This document shows, piece by piece, positions 50,298-61,163 of a stretch of 64,000 bases of DNA. Source of the DNA: Streptomyces sp. CB01881 (lineage in GTDB: Bacteria > Actinomycetota > Actinomycetes > Streptomycetales > Streptomycetaceae). The stretch is from positions 80,728 through 144,727 of the forward strand of contig NZ_CP026498.1 of assembly GCF_002953255.1 (NCBI RefSeq), in the 5' to 3' direction. The first letter of the stretch is position 1. Every line of letters starts with the position of its first letter. The translations under genes and the position numbers were made by a program. The notes below the pieces were generated by a model. The model saw only the letters and a list, made by a program, of their open reading frames with translations, searched no databases and was not told where the DNA came from.

Positions 50298-51107
50298 GTG
50301 GCGGATTCGGGACTTCTGGCCCATCAGCGGCAGGCGCTGATCGCCGAGATCGTGCGCCGCAGCGGTGCCGTGCGGGTCGCGGACCTGGTCGAACAGCTGG
50401 GGGTCTCCGACATGACCGTCCGCCGGGACCTGGACGCGCTGGAGCGTTCGGGCACGGTGAAGAAGGTGCACGGGGGTGCCGTGCTCGGTTCGGAGACGGC
50501 GGTGGCCGAGCCGGGGTTCGAGGTGAAGTCCGGTCTGGAGTCGGCGGCCAAGGCCGCGGTGGCGGACGCCGCGGCGGCGCTGGTCGAACCGGGCAGCGTC
50601 ATCGCGATCTCGGCGGGGACGACGGCCTTCGCGGTCGCGGCCAGGCTGCTGCGGGTGCCGCGGCTGACCGTCGTCACCAACTCGCTGCCCGTCGCCGACC
50701 TGATCCGCTCGGCCGGGGAGCAGCACGATCCGGACGCGCCGTCGCTGCTGCTGACCGGCGGCTCCCCCACGCCGTCCGCGGCGCTGGTGGGGCCGCTGGC
50801 GGACCAGTCGATCCGGGCGCTCCACGTCGACCTGCTGGTCCTGGGGGCGCACGGGGTGTCCGAGAAGGCCGGCCTGACGACGCCGAACCTGGCCGAGTCG
50901 CAGACCAACCGGGCGCTGATCGCCTCCGCCCGGCGCGTCGCGGTGGTCGCGGACCACAGCAAGTGGGGTGTCGTCGGCCTCAGCGGGTTCGCGGCGCTGG
51001 AGGACGTCGACGTGTTCGTCACGGACTCCGGGCTGGGCGAGCACGCCCGGGGCGTCCTGGCGGAGGCGGTCGGCGAGCTGGTGGTCGCCGAGGTGCCCGC
51101 GGCCTGA
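50298..51107 (+). CDS. DeoR family transcriptional regulator
   Basis: A 269-residue regulator, GTG at 50298 after GAGGGGAGCGG. The N-terminal helix-turn-helix HQRQALIAEIVRRSGAVRVADLVEQLGVSDMTVRRDLDALERSGTVKKVHGGAV is classic DeoR. The C-terminal DeoRC sensor domain (about 80-240: VIAISAGTTAFAVAARLL, VVTNSLPVADLI, VLGAHGVSEKAGLTTPNLAE, VVADHSKWG) senses phosphorylated sugars. The upstream region has a T/G-rich stretch with GTTTGGTT and GTTTTCGG words that may be its operator. It could control the GH27/ABC sugar locus 4-9 kb away, but no direct evidence exists. Confidence 0.9.
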   Translation: MADSGLLAHQRQALIAEIVRRSGAVRVADLVEQLGVSDMTVRRDLDALERSGTVKKVHGGAVLGSETAVAEPGFEVKSGLESAAKAAVADAAAALVEPGSVIAISAGTTAFAVAARLLRVPRLTVVTNSLPVADLIRSAGEQHDPDAPSLLLTGGSPTPSAALVGPLADQSIRALHVDLLVLGAHGVSEKAGLTTPNLAESQTNRALIASARRVAVVADHSKWGVVGLSGFAALEDVDVFVTDSGLGEHARGVLAEAVGELVVAEVPAA

Positions 51108-51382
51108 GCGCGTCGGCGCCCACCCGCGGATCGGCGCAACGCCAACGCCCGACGCCCCGGCACCCTGACGTCCCGAGCTCGCGTCCTCCCGACCGCCCGA
51201 CCGCCCGGCTTCCCGACCGCCCAGCGCCGCGAACGCGCCCGGATCCGCAGCAGGAAGGGTCTGCGCCGGGGTGGCGGGCCCGTCCTCGCCGCCACGATCG
51301 GGCAACCTGGTGGTCCTTCCCGGTCACAGCACCAGCCCCGGCCGGGGAGCGAGTTGTCGGCCGTGTGGAGGAGGAGACCCTC

Positions 51383-51901
51383 GTGAGCACCGTGCGAACC
51401 CGCAGGATCGTCCTGGTCCGGCATGCCAAGTCCGAGCGGAGCGACGTCATCGACGACCACGAGCGCCCGCTGGCCGAACGGGGCCGCCGGGACGCGCCGG
51501 CCGCGGGCCGCTGGCTGGCCGGTGCGGGCATCACCCCGGACCTCGCCCTCGTCTCCACGGCGACGCGCACCCGGGAGACCTGGGACCTGCTCACCCCCGA
51601 GCTGTCCGAGCGCCCCGGGACCGTCTACGAGGAGCGGATCTACGCGGCGAGCCCCGGCGAGCTCCTCGCCCTGCTCACCGAGCTGTCCGAGGAGGTGGAC
51701 GACGTGGTGATGGTGGGCCACAATCCCGGCATCCACGCCCTGGCGGAGATCCTCGCCGGCGAGTCCGAGGGCGACCTGACGGCCCGGATGAGTGCCGCCT
51801 TCCCCACCTCGGCCATCGCGGTGCTCACCTACGAGGGCTCCTGGAAGGCGGTCGGGCCCGGCGCCGCCCGGCTGGTCGCCTTCTGGACCCCGCGCTCCTG
51901 A
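51383..51901 (+). CDS. SixA-type histidine phosphatase
   Basis: A 172-residue protein, GTG at 51383 behind GGAGGAGGAGACC. The RHG-type motif RIVLVRHAKSERSD near residue 8 and VMVGHNPGIHALAEIL at mid-protein supply the catalytic His residues; DHERPLAERGRRDAP is typical of SixA. Members dephosphorylate phosphohistidine on HPt domains or PTS proteins. Stands alone in a 275-base gap after the DeoR gene; no partner is visible. Confidence 0.9.
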   Translation: MSTVRTRRIVLVRHAKSERSDVIDDHERPLAERGRRDAPAAGRWLAGAGITPDLALVSTATRTRETWDLLTPELSERPGTVYEERIYAASPGELLALLTELSEEVDDVVMVGHNPGIHALAEILAGESEGDLTARMSAAFPTSAIAVLTYEGSWKAVGPGAARLVAFWTPRS

Positions 51902-51911
51902 CCGCCGTCGT

Positions 51912-52523
51912 TCAGCGCACCCGGCCGTCCCAGCTCCACGCGCCGGCGGGCACCTCGGGCAGGCCCGGCAGGGCGATGCGGCCGGTACACCGGAGCAGGG
52001 TGCCCCCGGGGGCGTGGCCGGTCGGAGCGGCCGGGAACAGCCGGGCCAGGGCCGGGCCGGCGAGCTCGTCCGGAACCGACCGGTCGAGGCCCAGGCAGCC
52101 CGCCAGGTCCCAGCCGTGGACGAGGAGTTCGACCGTCCCCATGGCCGCGAATCCCGATCCGTCCGAGTGCCCCCACGGGTGCCATGCCCGGGCGTCCGCC
52201 GGTGCGTCCCGGACCGCTCCGGCCAGCAGGGCCGCCGCGATGCGCAGGCCCTCCAGGCAGTGCGGGATCGGCGCGGCCGGGTCGAGCGAGCCGAACAGGG
52301 TGATGTAACGGTCGGCCGGACGGGCCGTCAACAGGCCCGCGTAGCCGAGCAGGCCGAGCGCGAGATGGTCGAGGGTCGCGCGGCAGGTCCAGTCACTGCC
52401 CTCCGGGCGGCGCGACCAGTCGGCTTCGGCGGCCCGGTCGAGCAGCACGGTGGTCCGGGCGGCGGCCTCCGTCACCAGCGCGGGCCAGTCCGTGGCGGCG
52501 GGAGCCGGGGCGGCGGTCGTCAC
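51912..52523 (-). CDS. Mycothiol-dependent-enzyme-fold (MDMPI_N/DinB-like) protein
   Basis: A 203-residue protein, GTG at 52523. The four-helix bundle pattern TDWPALVTEAAARTTVLLDR, SDWTCRATLDHLALGLLGYAGLL and VELLVHGWDLAGCLGLD fits the maleylpyruvate isomerase N-terminal (MDMPI_N) family, with likely metal ligands in TLDHLA and LLVHGWDLA. The GTG start overlaps the stop of the imine-reductase-like gene (GTGA), so the two are cotranslated. Members may use mycothiol or just bind metal; substrate unknown. Confidence 0.85.
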   Translation of the reverse strand: MTTAAPAPAATDWPALVTEAAARTTVLLDRAAEADWSRRPEGSDWTCRATLDHLALGLLGYAGLLTARPADRYITLFGSLDPAAPIPHCLEGLRIAAALLAGAVRDAPADARAWHPWGHSDGSGFAAMGTVELLVHGWDLAGCLGLDRSVPDELAGPALARLFPAAPTGHAPGGTLLRCTGRIALPGLPEVPAGAWSWDGRVR

Positions 52524-53473
52524 TTCCGGATCCCCTCGATCAGGCGGGCGTAGCTGTCGGCGCCGTGGCCGGCCTCGATGGCCTGTTCGGTCTGGCGGGC
52601 GAGGAGTTCGGGCAGGGCGGTGTCGACGCCTCGGGCCCGGGCGGCGTGCAACAGGTGCTCCATCGCGGCGAGGTGGACGGTGAGGCTGGCGTCATCCCCC
52701 GGGTACGCGCCGGCGTCGGCCTGGGCGGCGTAGCGGCCGATGAAACCGGCCACGGCACCGGCCAGCCAGCGGGTGGCGACGGGGGTGAAGTCGGCGGCGC
52801 GGACGCCATCGGCGCCGACCAGGGCCACGCCCTGGAGCCAGCCACTGAGCGAGGACCACATCAGACCGAGCAGCGCGGTGTCGTAGAGGCCGGCGAGCCC
52901 GGCGTCCGGGCCGAGGTCGACCTGGTCGCCGAGAACGGCGAGGGTGTCGCGGTGGCGGGCCAGCGCCCCGGGCGCGCCGCTGTAGAGCAGGGTCGCGTCG
53001 GGGCCGCCGATGCCGGGCGGGGTGATCATGATCGCGCCGTCGAGGTAGGCGAGGCCGTGCTCGGCGGCCCAACCGGCCAGCTCGCGGGCCTGTTCGGGGG
53101 AGCCGGAGGTGAGGTTCACCAGGGTCCGCCCGGGAAGCAGGGCTTCTGTTCCGGCGAGGACGGCGCGCAGGGCGTCGTAGTCGAGGACGCAGGCGACGAT
53201 CAGCGGGCCCGCCGCAACCGCCTCGGCCGGGGTGGCCACCCGGACGGCGCCGCGGGCGGCCAGCGGTTCGGCCTTGGCGGCGGATCGGTTCCAGACGGTG
53301 GTGGGGTGGCCGGCGGCGAGGAAGGCGGCGGCGAGCACGCTGCCCATCGCGCCCAGGCCGAGGACGGTCACGGGCTCGCGGGCGGGATCGGCAGGGCCGG
53401 CGGCGCGGGCGGGATCTGCGGCGCGGGCGGGATCGGCAGGCCCGGCGGCGCGGGCGGGGTTCAGCGGCGGCAT
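52520..53473 (-). CDS. NAD(P)-dependent imine-reductase/6-phosphogluconate-dehydrogenase-like enzyme
   Basis: A 317-residue enzyme, ATG at 53473 after AGGGAGATCACCCC. An N-terminal low-complexity repeat (PARAAGPADPAR-type) precedes the Rossmann motif VTVLGLGAMGSVLAAAFLAAGH, then TTVWNRSAAKAEPLAARG (NADPH preference by the Arg after WN) and the C-terminal helical domain with LYDTALLGLMWSSLSGWLQG. These features fit streptomycete imine reductases and related beta-hydroxyacid dehydrogenases. Coupled to the MDMPI_N gene and divergent from a GlxA-type AraC regulator, an arrangement often seen for this family. Confidence 0.87.
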   Translation of the reverse strand: MPPLNPARAAGPADPARAADPARAAGPADPAREPVTVLGLGAMGSVLAAAFLAAGHPTTVWNRSAAKAEPLAARGAVRVATPAEAVAAGPLIVACVLDYDALRAVLAGTEALLPGRTLVNLTSGSPEQARELAGWAAEHGLAYLDGAIMITPPGIGGPDATLLYSGAPGALARHRDTLAVLGDQVDLGPDAGLAGLYDTALLGLMWSSLSGWLQGVALVGADGVRAADFTPVATRWLAGAVAGFIGRYAAQADAGAYPGDDASLTVHLAAMEHLLHAARARGVDTALPELLARQTEQAIEAGHGADSYARLIEGIRK

Positions 53474-53547
53474 GGGGTGATCTCCCTGGTGGGATGCGGT
53501 CTTGATCGACATCGCTCACTCTCGTCGCCCGACGAGACCGCCGACAG

Positions 53548-53591
53548 TGGCAGGATTGCCCTTCGCCGTACTATTCCTGCCATCCCTGCCA
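53548..53591. promoter_or_regulatory. TGGCAGGA/TCCTGCCA inverted repeats between the reductase and GlxA-type genes
   Basis: TGGCAGGA (53548-53555) and TCCTGCCA (53575-53582) are perfect complements, followed by another CCTGCCA (53585-53591). Located in the 132-base divergent gap, they are probable sites of the GlxA-type regulator. Confidence 0.5.
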
Positions 53592-53605
53592 GTAGGCTGC
53601 CGGGC

Positions 53606-54646
53606 ATGAGCGCCTTACCGCACACCCCCGGACGCGGCCCCGGCACCGTGGCCGTCGCCGTTCTCGACCACACCGAGCTCCCACTCTGGGACCTGTACGA
53701 ACTCGGTATGGCCTGCACAGTCTTCGGCATCCCGCAGCCCGAGCTCGCCGAGCGCTGGTACGAGCTGCGGCTCTGCGCCGAGACACCGGACGCCGAGGCG
53801 CCGCCCAGGCCGCTCGGCGGGTTCGGCTTCTCGCTGCGCGCCGAGTACGGCTGGGAGACGCTGGCCGACGCGGACACCGTGCTCGTCACCTCGGTGCCGG
53901 ACGCCTGTGTGACGGGCGAGCGCGAGGTGCCGCCGACGCTGGTGGCGGAACTGCGGCGCGCGGCACGGGCGGGGGCGCGGATGGTGTCATTGTGCACCGG
54001 CGCGTTCGCCCTCGCGGCCGCCGGCCTGCTGGACGGACGCCGGGCCACCGCGCACTGGTCGCACACCGCCGACCTGGCCCGGCGCTACCCGGCCGTCACC
54101 GTGGACGACAGCGTGCTCTACGTGGACGACGGGGACGTGCTGACCAGTGCGGGCGTGGCGGCCGGCCTCGACCTCTGCCTGCACCTCGTCCGGCGTGACC
54201 TCGGCGCGCACGTGGCCAACCAGCTGGCCCGCAAGCTCGTCGTCCCGGCCCACCGCCCGGGCGGGCAGGCCCAGTTCGTGGACCTCTCGGTGCCCGTCGC
54301 GGACGACGACAGCCTCGCACCGGTCCTGCAGTGGGCGATCGCCAACCTCGAACAACCCCTGACGGTGGACGAGTTGGCCCGACGCGCCCGGATGAGCCCG
54401 CGCACCTTCTTCCGCCGCCTGCAGGCCGCCACCGGCACCACCCCGCTGCAGTGGCTGCTCAACCAGCGGCTCGCCCTCGCCCAGTCGCTGCTGGAGGCGA
54501 CCGACCTGCCCATCGAGCAGATCGGCGAGCGCAGCGGCCTCGGCAGCGCGACCAACCTGCGCCGCCACTTCACCGCCCGGGTCGGCGTCACCCCGACCGA
54601 CTACCGGCGGGCCTTCACGGCCCAGGCGGCCATGGGTGGACGCTGA
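53606..54646 (+). CDS. GlxA family AraC-type regulator (DJ-1-like plus HTH)
   Basis: A 346-residue protein, ATG at 53606. The N-terminal DJ-1/PfpI domain (about 15-195: VAVAVLDHTELPLWDLYELGM, ARMVSLCTGAFALAAAGLLDGR with the nucleophile-elbow Cys, ATAHWSHTADLARRYP) senses a ligand; the C-terminal AraC helix-turn-helix (about 235-335: LTVDELARRARMSPRTFFRRLQAATGTTPLQWLLNQRL, IEQIGERSGLGSATNLRRHFTARVGVTPTDYRRAF) binds DNA. Divergent from the imine-reductase-like operon, which it likely controls via the inverted repeats. Confidence 0.92.
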   Translation: MSALPHTPGRGPGTVAVAVLDHTELPLWDLYELGMACTVFGIPQPELAERWYELRLCAETPDAEAPPRPLGGFGFSLRAEYGWETLADADTVLVTSVPDACVTGEREVPPTLVAELRRAARAGARMVSLCTGAFALAAAGLLDGRRATAHWSHTADLARRYPAVTVDDSVLYVDDGDVLTSAGVAAGLDLCLHLVRRDLGAHVANQLARKLVVPAHRPGGQAQFVDLSVPVADDDSLAPVLQWAIANLEQPLTVDELARRARMSPRTFFRRLQAATGTTPLQWLLNQRLALAQSLLEATDLPIEQIGERSGLGSATNLRRHFTARVGVTPTDYRRAFTAQAAMGGR

Positions 54647-54724
54647 CGCGGGCTCCCGATCGGGCGGCAGGGCCAGCAGCGGGAGGACTGCCCCCGGCGG
54701 TGGCGCACCGGGTCCGTCCGCCGG

Positions 54725-55755
54725 CTATCCGGGCAGGCCGACCGCGCGCTCGCCGCTGCGACGCTGCTGGACGACCACGGCGACGACCAGCAGCGCGCCC
54801 TGGGCGACGTTCTGCCAGAACGAGTTGATGCCCTGCACGGTGAGGCCGTTGTCCAGCGCGCCCAGCAGGGCGACGGCCAGCAGCGTGCCGCCGACGCCGC
54901 CCCGGCCGCCCTTGAGGGCGCTGCCGCCCAGTGCGGCGGCCGTGATCGCCTTCAGCTCCAGCCCCTCGCTGCCGGAGACCGGCTGCCCGGAGCCGGTGCG
55001 GGCGGTGAGCAGGATGCCGGCGACCGCCGCCACCACGCCGATCAGGGCGTAGACGGCGACCAGGTACTTGTTGATCGCGATGCCGGCCAGCCGGGCCGCG
55101 GTGTCGTTGCCGCCGATCGCGTAGAGGTTGCGGCCGATGTCGGTGTACTTCAGCAGCACGTGCACCGCCAGGGCGGTGAGGATCAGGATCCAGACCATCA
55201 CCGGCAGCCCGGCGATCTTTCCGCGTCCGAGGAAGACGAACACCGCGTCGTTGAGGACGTAGCCCTGCGCCCGGCCGTCGGAGACCAGTTGGGCGAGCCC
55301 CTTGTAGGCGGCGAGGCCCGCGAGGGTCGCGATGGTGGGGTTCACCCGGCCGTACACGATCACGGCACCGTTCAGCACGCCGACGAGCGCCCCGACACCG
55401 ACGGCGGCGGCCATGCCGGCGAAGGCGCCGGAGCCCGCGGAGGTGAACGCTATCGCGCTGACCACCGAGGCGAGGCCGGCCTGCGAACCCACCGAGATGT
55501 CCAGGCCGCCGCAGATGATCACCACGGTCTGCACCACGGCGAGCAGGCCGGTGATGGTGGCGGCCTCGGCGATGACCTGGATGTTGGTCCAGCTGAGGTA
55601 GTTGTCGTTCAGGGCCCCGAAGACCGCCAGCACGGCGCCGAGCGCGCAGACGAGGCTGAGGTTCTGGCCGCCGATGCCGGCGAGCAGGGCCATCGGGCGG
55701 GCAGGGCGGCCGTCGGGCGCGCCCTTGAGGGCCGGCGGGGTGGTGGCGGTGGTCA

Positions 55756-55756
<1 letters not shown>
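54725..55756 (-). CDS. Sugar ABC transporter permease (RbsC/AraH type)
   Basis: A 343-residue membrane protein with about 8-10 hydrophobic segments. RbsC-family landmarks: GLLAVVQTVVIICGGLDISVGSQAGLASVV, NPTIATLAGLAAYKGLAQLVSDG, YAIGGNDTAARLAGIAINKYLVAVYALIG and LELKAITAAALGGSALKGGRGGVGGTLLA. Its ATG overlaps the ATPase stop by one base (TGATG), so the two are coupled. Last gene of a binding protein-ATPase-permease operon. Confidence 0.92.
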
Positions 55757-57444
<1,688 letters not shown>

Positions 57445-57591
57445 GGCTGGGTCACCTCGGGGGTGTCGGACGGGCGTGGCGGCGGGACGGGCACGGCCGG
57501 CGTACGGGCGAGGCCGGCCCGTCGGCACGTCGGCGGGGAACCGGGTGGCCGCCCGGCGCGGGCGGGCGGCCGGTGGCGGGGTGACGACCGC

Positions 57592-58635
57592 TCAGGAGCA
57601 GGTGACCCCGGCGCTCTTCCAGGTCGCGGCGTCGACCATGGTGGTCTTGGCGAACGCCTCGGCCGGCATCTCCTTGCCGCTCTTGAGCTTGTCGTACATC
57701 GTCTGGACGGCGAGCGCGCCGACGTCCCGGCCGTTGATGAACAGCGCGGCCTTCATCCCGGAGGCCTGGGTGCCGCTCCAGTCCTTGCAGGCCAGGTAGG
57801 CGCCGAGGCCGACCCCGATGACGTTGTCCGCGCTCAGCCCGGCGTTGCGCAGGGCGGTGACGCCGCCGTGCACGTTCTCGTCGTTGCAGCCCCAGACGAC
57901 CCAGTGCTTGACGCCGGCGTTGGCGGTGATGGTCGCGGCGACCTTGTCCTGGGCGCCGGTGGGGGTGTTGTCGGTGGCGACGTCGATGGACTGGACGCCG
58001 GGTGCGACGGTGCCGAAGGCCTCCTTGGCCGCCTTGACCCGGTCGCCGCAGACGGTGACGTCCTGCTTCCAGGCCGCGATGACCCGGGTGTCGGCGGCGT
58101 TCCAGCCCGCCTTCGTGTACTCGTCGGCGGCCCGCTTGCCGACCTCGGCGCCCATCTGGGCGCCGCTGAAGCCGACCCGCGGGACGAGGTCGCCCTTGGC
58201 GCACACCGACGGGTCCGGACCGGTGGCGCAGACCTGGTCGTCCGAGGTGAGGAGGGCGATCCGGGCGTCCCGGGCGGTCTGGACGACCTGCGGCCCCACG
58301 GCCGGGTCGGGGACGACGACGATGACGCCGTTGGTCTTCTGCGCGATGGCCGCCTGCACCTCGCTGACGGTCTTGTTGGCGTCGTTCCCGAGGTTGACGA
58401 CCTTGAGGTCGATGCCGAGCTCCGCGGCCTTGGCCTTGGCGCCTGCCGCCTCGCCGACGAAGTACTCCTGGTCGCCCTGCTTCTGGAGGTAGGTCAGCGA
58501 GATCTTGCCGCTCACCGTGGCGACCGACGAGGCGCCGGTGGTGGAGTCCTGGCCGTTGGAGCAGGCGGTGGTGGTCAGGCCCAGGGCGAGCAGGAGGCCG
58601 ATGGCGGCGGCCCGGCCGGTGGTGCTGCGGATCAT
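57592..58635 (-). CDS. Sugar-binding lipoprotein, AraF-like (arabinose/galactose class)
   Basis: A 347-residue protein, ATG at 58635 after GGAGCG. Lipobox TTAC (Cys25) after a signal peptide. The mature sequence resembles E. coli AraF in several places: VVVPDPAVGPQVVQTARDARIALLTSDDQ, VAATITANAGVKHWVVWGCNDENVHGGVTAL and NVIGVGLGAYLACKDW. AraF binds L-arabinose and D-galactose, which suits the adjacent GH27 enzymes and galK. It leads the importer operon, 147 bases before the ATPase gene, and is divergent from the first GH27 gene. Confidence 0.87.
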   Translation of the reverse strand: MIRSTTGRAAAIGLLLALGLTTTACSNGQDSTTGASSVATVSGKISLTYLQKQGDQEYFVGEAAGAKAKAAELGIDLKVVNLGNDANKTVSEVQAAIAQKTNGVIVVVPDPAVGPQVVQTARDARIALLTSDDQVCATGPDPSVCAKGDLVPRVGFSGAQMGAEVGKRAADEYTKAGWNAADTRVIAAWKQDVTVCGDRVKAAKEAFGTVAPGVQSIDVATDNTPTGAQDKVAATITANAGVKHWVVWGCNDENVHGGVTALRNAGLSADNVIGVGLGAYLACKDWSGTQASGMKAALFINGRDVGALAVQTMYDKLKSGKEMPAEAFAKTTMVDAATWKSAGVTCS

Positions 58636-58777
58636 GGGGGAGCGCTCCTTTGTGCCGGGGGTGAGGACCGGGTCCGGCACGGCTGGTGAGGTCTGGGGTC
58701 GGGCGTGGGTCGGGCGTAAGTCGGTCCGGCTGAGCAGCTGCGCAATAAGCGATCAGATCCAAACACGTTCAAACGCG

Positions 58778-58793
58778 ATGTGAAATATCACAT
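58778..58793. promoter_or_regulatory. Inverted repeat ATGTGAAATATCACAT upstream of sugar importer
   Basis: Arms ATGTGA and TCACAT around AATA. The arms resemble Crp half sites, but the spacing is two bases shorter than in a Crp site, so another regulator is more likely. It is about 140 bases upstream of the binding-protein start. Confidence 0.45.
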
Positions 58794-58959
58794 GGCCTGG
58801 CGGCCTCGCGTCAAGCACTCGCACAGGACGAGATCAAGCTGTGACGTGGCGCGACGCCTCGGCGCCACCCGCACGGCCTACTCGGACCTGACCCCACGTC
58901 AATCGGCACCCGCACCGGACCTCTTGAGCACGAGCCCCGGACATGTCATGCTGCGTTGC

Positions 58960-58984
58960 TTTCTGTTTGATGTTCCGACAGAAA
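58960..58984. promoter_or_regulatory. Inverted repeat TTTCTGT/ACAGAAA upstream of GH27 gene
   Basis: TTTCTGT (58960-58966) and ACAGAAA (58978-58984) are perfect complements with an 11-base spacer TTGATGTTCCG. Located 55 bases before the GH27 ATG; the TGTTTGATGTT wording recalls DeoR-family operators. Binding by the DeoR protein at 50298 is a testable guess. Confidence 0.45.
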
Positions 58985-59039
58985 CCGACGGCAACGAACT
59001 GCCGATCCCCCACCCTCGCTTGCGCACCCTGGAGCGCCC

Positions 59040-61145
59040 ATGCGGATACCCCTGCCCCGCGCCCTCCCCCGGACACTGCCCCGCACCCTCCCCCGCGCCC
59101 TCGTCGCGCTCTCGCTCGCGGCGACCGGGCTCGGCACCGTCGTCCTCGGCGCGGCCGCCCCCGCCGCCGCCCTCGACAACGGGCTCGCCCTCACCCCGCC
59201 GATGGGCTGGAACTCCTGGAACACCCTCGGCACCGGGGTGACCCAGGAACAGGTCGTCCAGACCATCGACTTCATGTCCGCCAACGGGCTGGTCCAGGCC
59301 GGCTACGACACCGTCACGATCGACGACGGCTGGTCGCTCGGCCACCGCGACGGCCAGACCACCGACCTGGTCAAGAACTCCTACGGCGCGATGCAGCTCT
59401 ACGACGCCAACCGCAACCCCGTCAGCGGCACCGACGGCACCGGGCTCGACCCGACCAGCGGCCACCTCGTCCCGGACCCGGACCACTTCCCCGCGCACAC
59501 CGTCAACGGGCAGAGCCTCAACGGGATCCAGTACCTGTCCTGGTACGCCCACAGCAAGGGCATGAAGTTCGGCCTCTACGCCACGGACACCTACACCACC
59601 TGCCAGGGCCACCCCGGGAGCCTCGGCCACGAGTCCACCGACGCCGCCGACTTCGTCGCCTGGGGCGTGGACTTCGTCAAGTACGACGACTGCCCGTACG
59701 GGCCGCCGATCACCGGGCCCGACGGCCACAACTACGGGACGCAGGGCGAGGGGAGGGAGCTGACCCGCTCCGTCTACGCCCGGGTCCGCGACTTCCAGCG
59801 GGCGCTCGACGCCGCGTCCCAGGCCCAGGGTCGCCCGCGGGTGGCGCTCAGCGTCTCCGCGCAGCCGGTGCACACCGGCGTCCCGCCGCTGCTGGCCGCC
59901 GACGACCCGGCCCGCACCGACCCGGTGGTGGTCGCGGCCGGGACGCACACGAACGAGGCGCCCGGCTACGCCCCGACCGGGGTCTGGTGCGGGCAGGTGG
60001 CCAACCTCTGCCGGATCGGCGGCGACCGCGGCCCGGACCTGGAGGGCGTGCTCTACAACGGCCAGCTCCGGACGGCCCTGAAGTACCCGGACAACGTCCG
60101 TCCGGGCAGCTGGAACGACCTGGACATGATGTTCGCCGGCTGGCAGGACCCGTACGGCGTGTACGGCCAGACCGACACCTGCCCCTGCCACAGGCCCATG
60201 TCCCTGACCGAGTCGCGCAGCGAGATGTCGGTCCTCGCGATGATGGCCTCCCCGCTGATCTCCGGCGCGGACCTGCGCACCGCGGCCGACTCCCGGCACA
60301 CCCAGGACGGCCTCACCTGGTCCACCGGCATCACCGCCGACCAGCTGGCCGTCTACAAGAACACCGACGTCATCGCGATCGACCAGGACCGGCTCGCCGA
60401 GCCCGCCGTGCTGGTCGGCAGCCCGCCCAACAGCAGCACGGCGTCGATCGTGCTCAAGCGGCAGCTCGCCAACGGTGACACCGCCGTCCTGCTCGTCAAC
60501 CAGGACCCGTCCGCCCCCCGGACCGTCTCCACCTCTCTGGCCGACCTCGGCCTCACCGGCCCCGGCTACTCGGCCAAGGACCTGTGGACCGGCTCCACCG
60601 GCACTGCCACCGGCGCCCTCAGCGCCCAGGTCGAGCCGCACGGCGTCGCCCTGTACCGCCTCAAGGCGCTGCCGGGCACCATCCCCGCGACGGTGATCGG
60701 CGACGGCCGCTACCACGGCATCAGCGCCGGCGGCACCGGCGGCCAGGCGCTGGAGGTCCAGGGCACCTGCAGCGCCCCCGACGGCTCCCCCACCGACGTC
60801 AACACCTGGTGGGACTGGCACACCTCGGAGCAGTGGCAGTTCACGCCGAACGCCGACGGCACGGTGCGCATCACCGACAACTGCCTCACCCCGACGCAGA
60901 CCCACGGCACGCTCACCGGAACGGGTACGCCCGGCCTGTCCGCTCTGGTCCGGAACGCCTACGACCCCGGCAGCGCCGCCCAGAAGTGGCGCGTCGTCCA
61001 GAGCGCCGCGACGGGTGCGCTGACCATCACCAACGTCGCGACCGGTCTGGTCCTGGCCGCCCCGCAGGCCGCCGCGACGTCCCCCGTCGTCCTCAGCCCG
61101 GCCGACGGGTCGGCGCCGGGGCAGTCCTGGACGTTGCTGTCCTGA
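59040..61145 (+). CDS. Secreted GH27 glycosidase with C-terminal ricin-type (CBM13-like) domain
   Basis: A 701-residue protein, ATG at 59040 behind CTGGAGC. Signal peptide with Arg/Pro/Leu repeats (about 1-44). GH27 domain (about 45-445): LTPPMGWNSWNTLG, IDDGWSLGHRD, nucleophile Asp216 in KYDDC, and a divergent acid/base region CRIGGDRG (Asp329) where typical alpha-galactosidases have WRTTGDI. The usual CEWG motif is missing. The C-terminus (about 560-701) has beta-trefoil features (WQFTPNADGTVRITDNCLT, QKWRVVQS). This domain pairing also occurs in a characterised Streptomyces GH27 beta-L-arabinopyranosidase, so substrate specificity is open. Confidence 0.9.
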   Translation: MRIPLPRALPRTLPRTLPRALVALSLAATGLGTVVLGAAAPAAALDNGLALTPPMGWNSWNTLGTGVTQEQVVQTIDFMSANGLVQAGYDTVTIDDGWSLGHRDGQTTDLVKNSYGAMQLYDANRNPVSGTDGTGLDPTSGHLVPDPDHFPAHTVNGQSLNGIQYLSWYAHSKGMKFGLYATDTYTTCQGHPGSLGHESTDAADFVAWGVDFVKYDDCPYGPPITGPDGHNYGTQGEGRELTRSVYARVRDFQRALDAASQAQGRPRVALSVSAQPVHTGVPPLLAADDPARTDPVVVAAGTHTNEAPGYAPTGVWCGQVANLCRIGGDRGPDLEGVLYNGQLRTALKYPDNVRPGSWNDLDMMFAGWQDPYGVYGQTDTCPCHRPMSLTESRSEMSVLAMMASPLISGADLRTAADSRHTQDGLTWSTGITADQLAVYKNTDVIAIDQDRLAEPAVLVGSPPNSSTASIVLKRQLANGDTAVLLVNQDPSAPRTVSTSLADLGLTGPGYSAKDLWTGSTGTATGALSAQVEPHGVALYRLKALPGTIPATVIGDGRYHGISAGGTGGQALEVQGTCSAPDGSPTDVNTWWDWHTSEQWQFTPNADGTVRITDNCLTPTQTHGTLTGTGTPGLSALVRNAYDPGSAAQKWRVVQSAATGALTITNVATGLVLAAPQAAATSPVVLSPADGSAPGQSWTLLS

Positions 61146-61163
61146 CCCCGGCCTCCCCCTGCT

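Larger units (their letters stand above)
58636..59039. other. Divergent control region of sugar importer and GH27 genes
   Basis: A 404-base gap without genes, relatively AT-rich near 58740-58800. It contains two candidate operators listed separately and CAAACACGTTCAAACGCG-like words near 58758-58777. Both flanking transcription units presumably start here and could share regulators. Confidence 0.55.

Noticed and set aside
58778..58793. Crp (cAMP receptor) site before the sugar importer
   Set aside because: The half sites TGTGA and TCACA are right, but the spacer is four rather than six bases. Listed only as an inverted repeat of unknown regulator.
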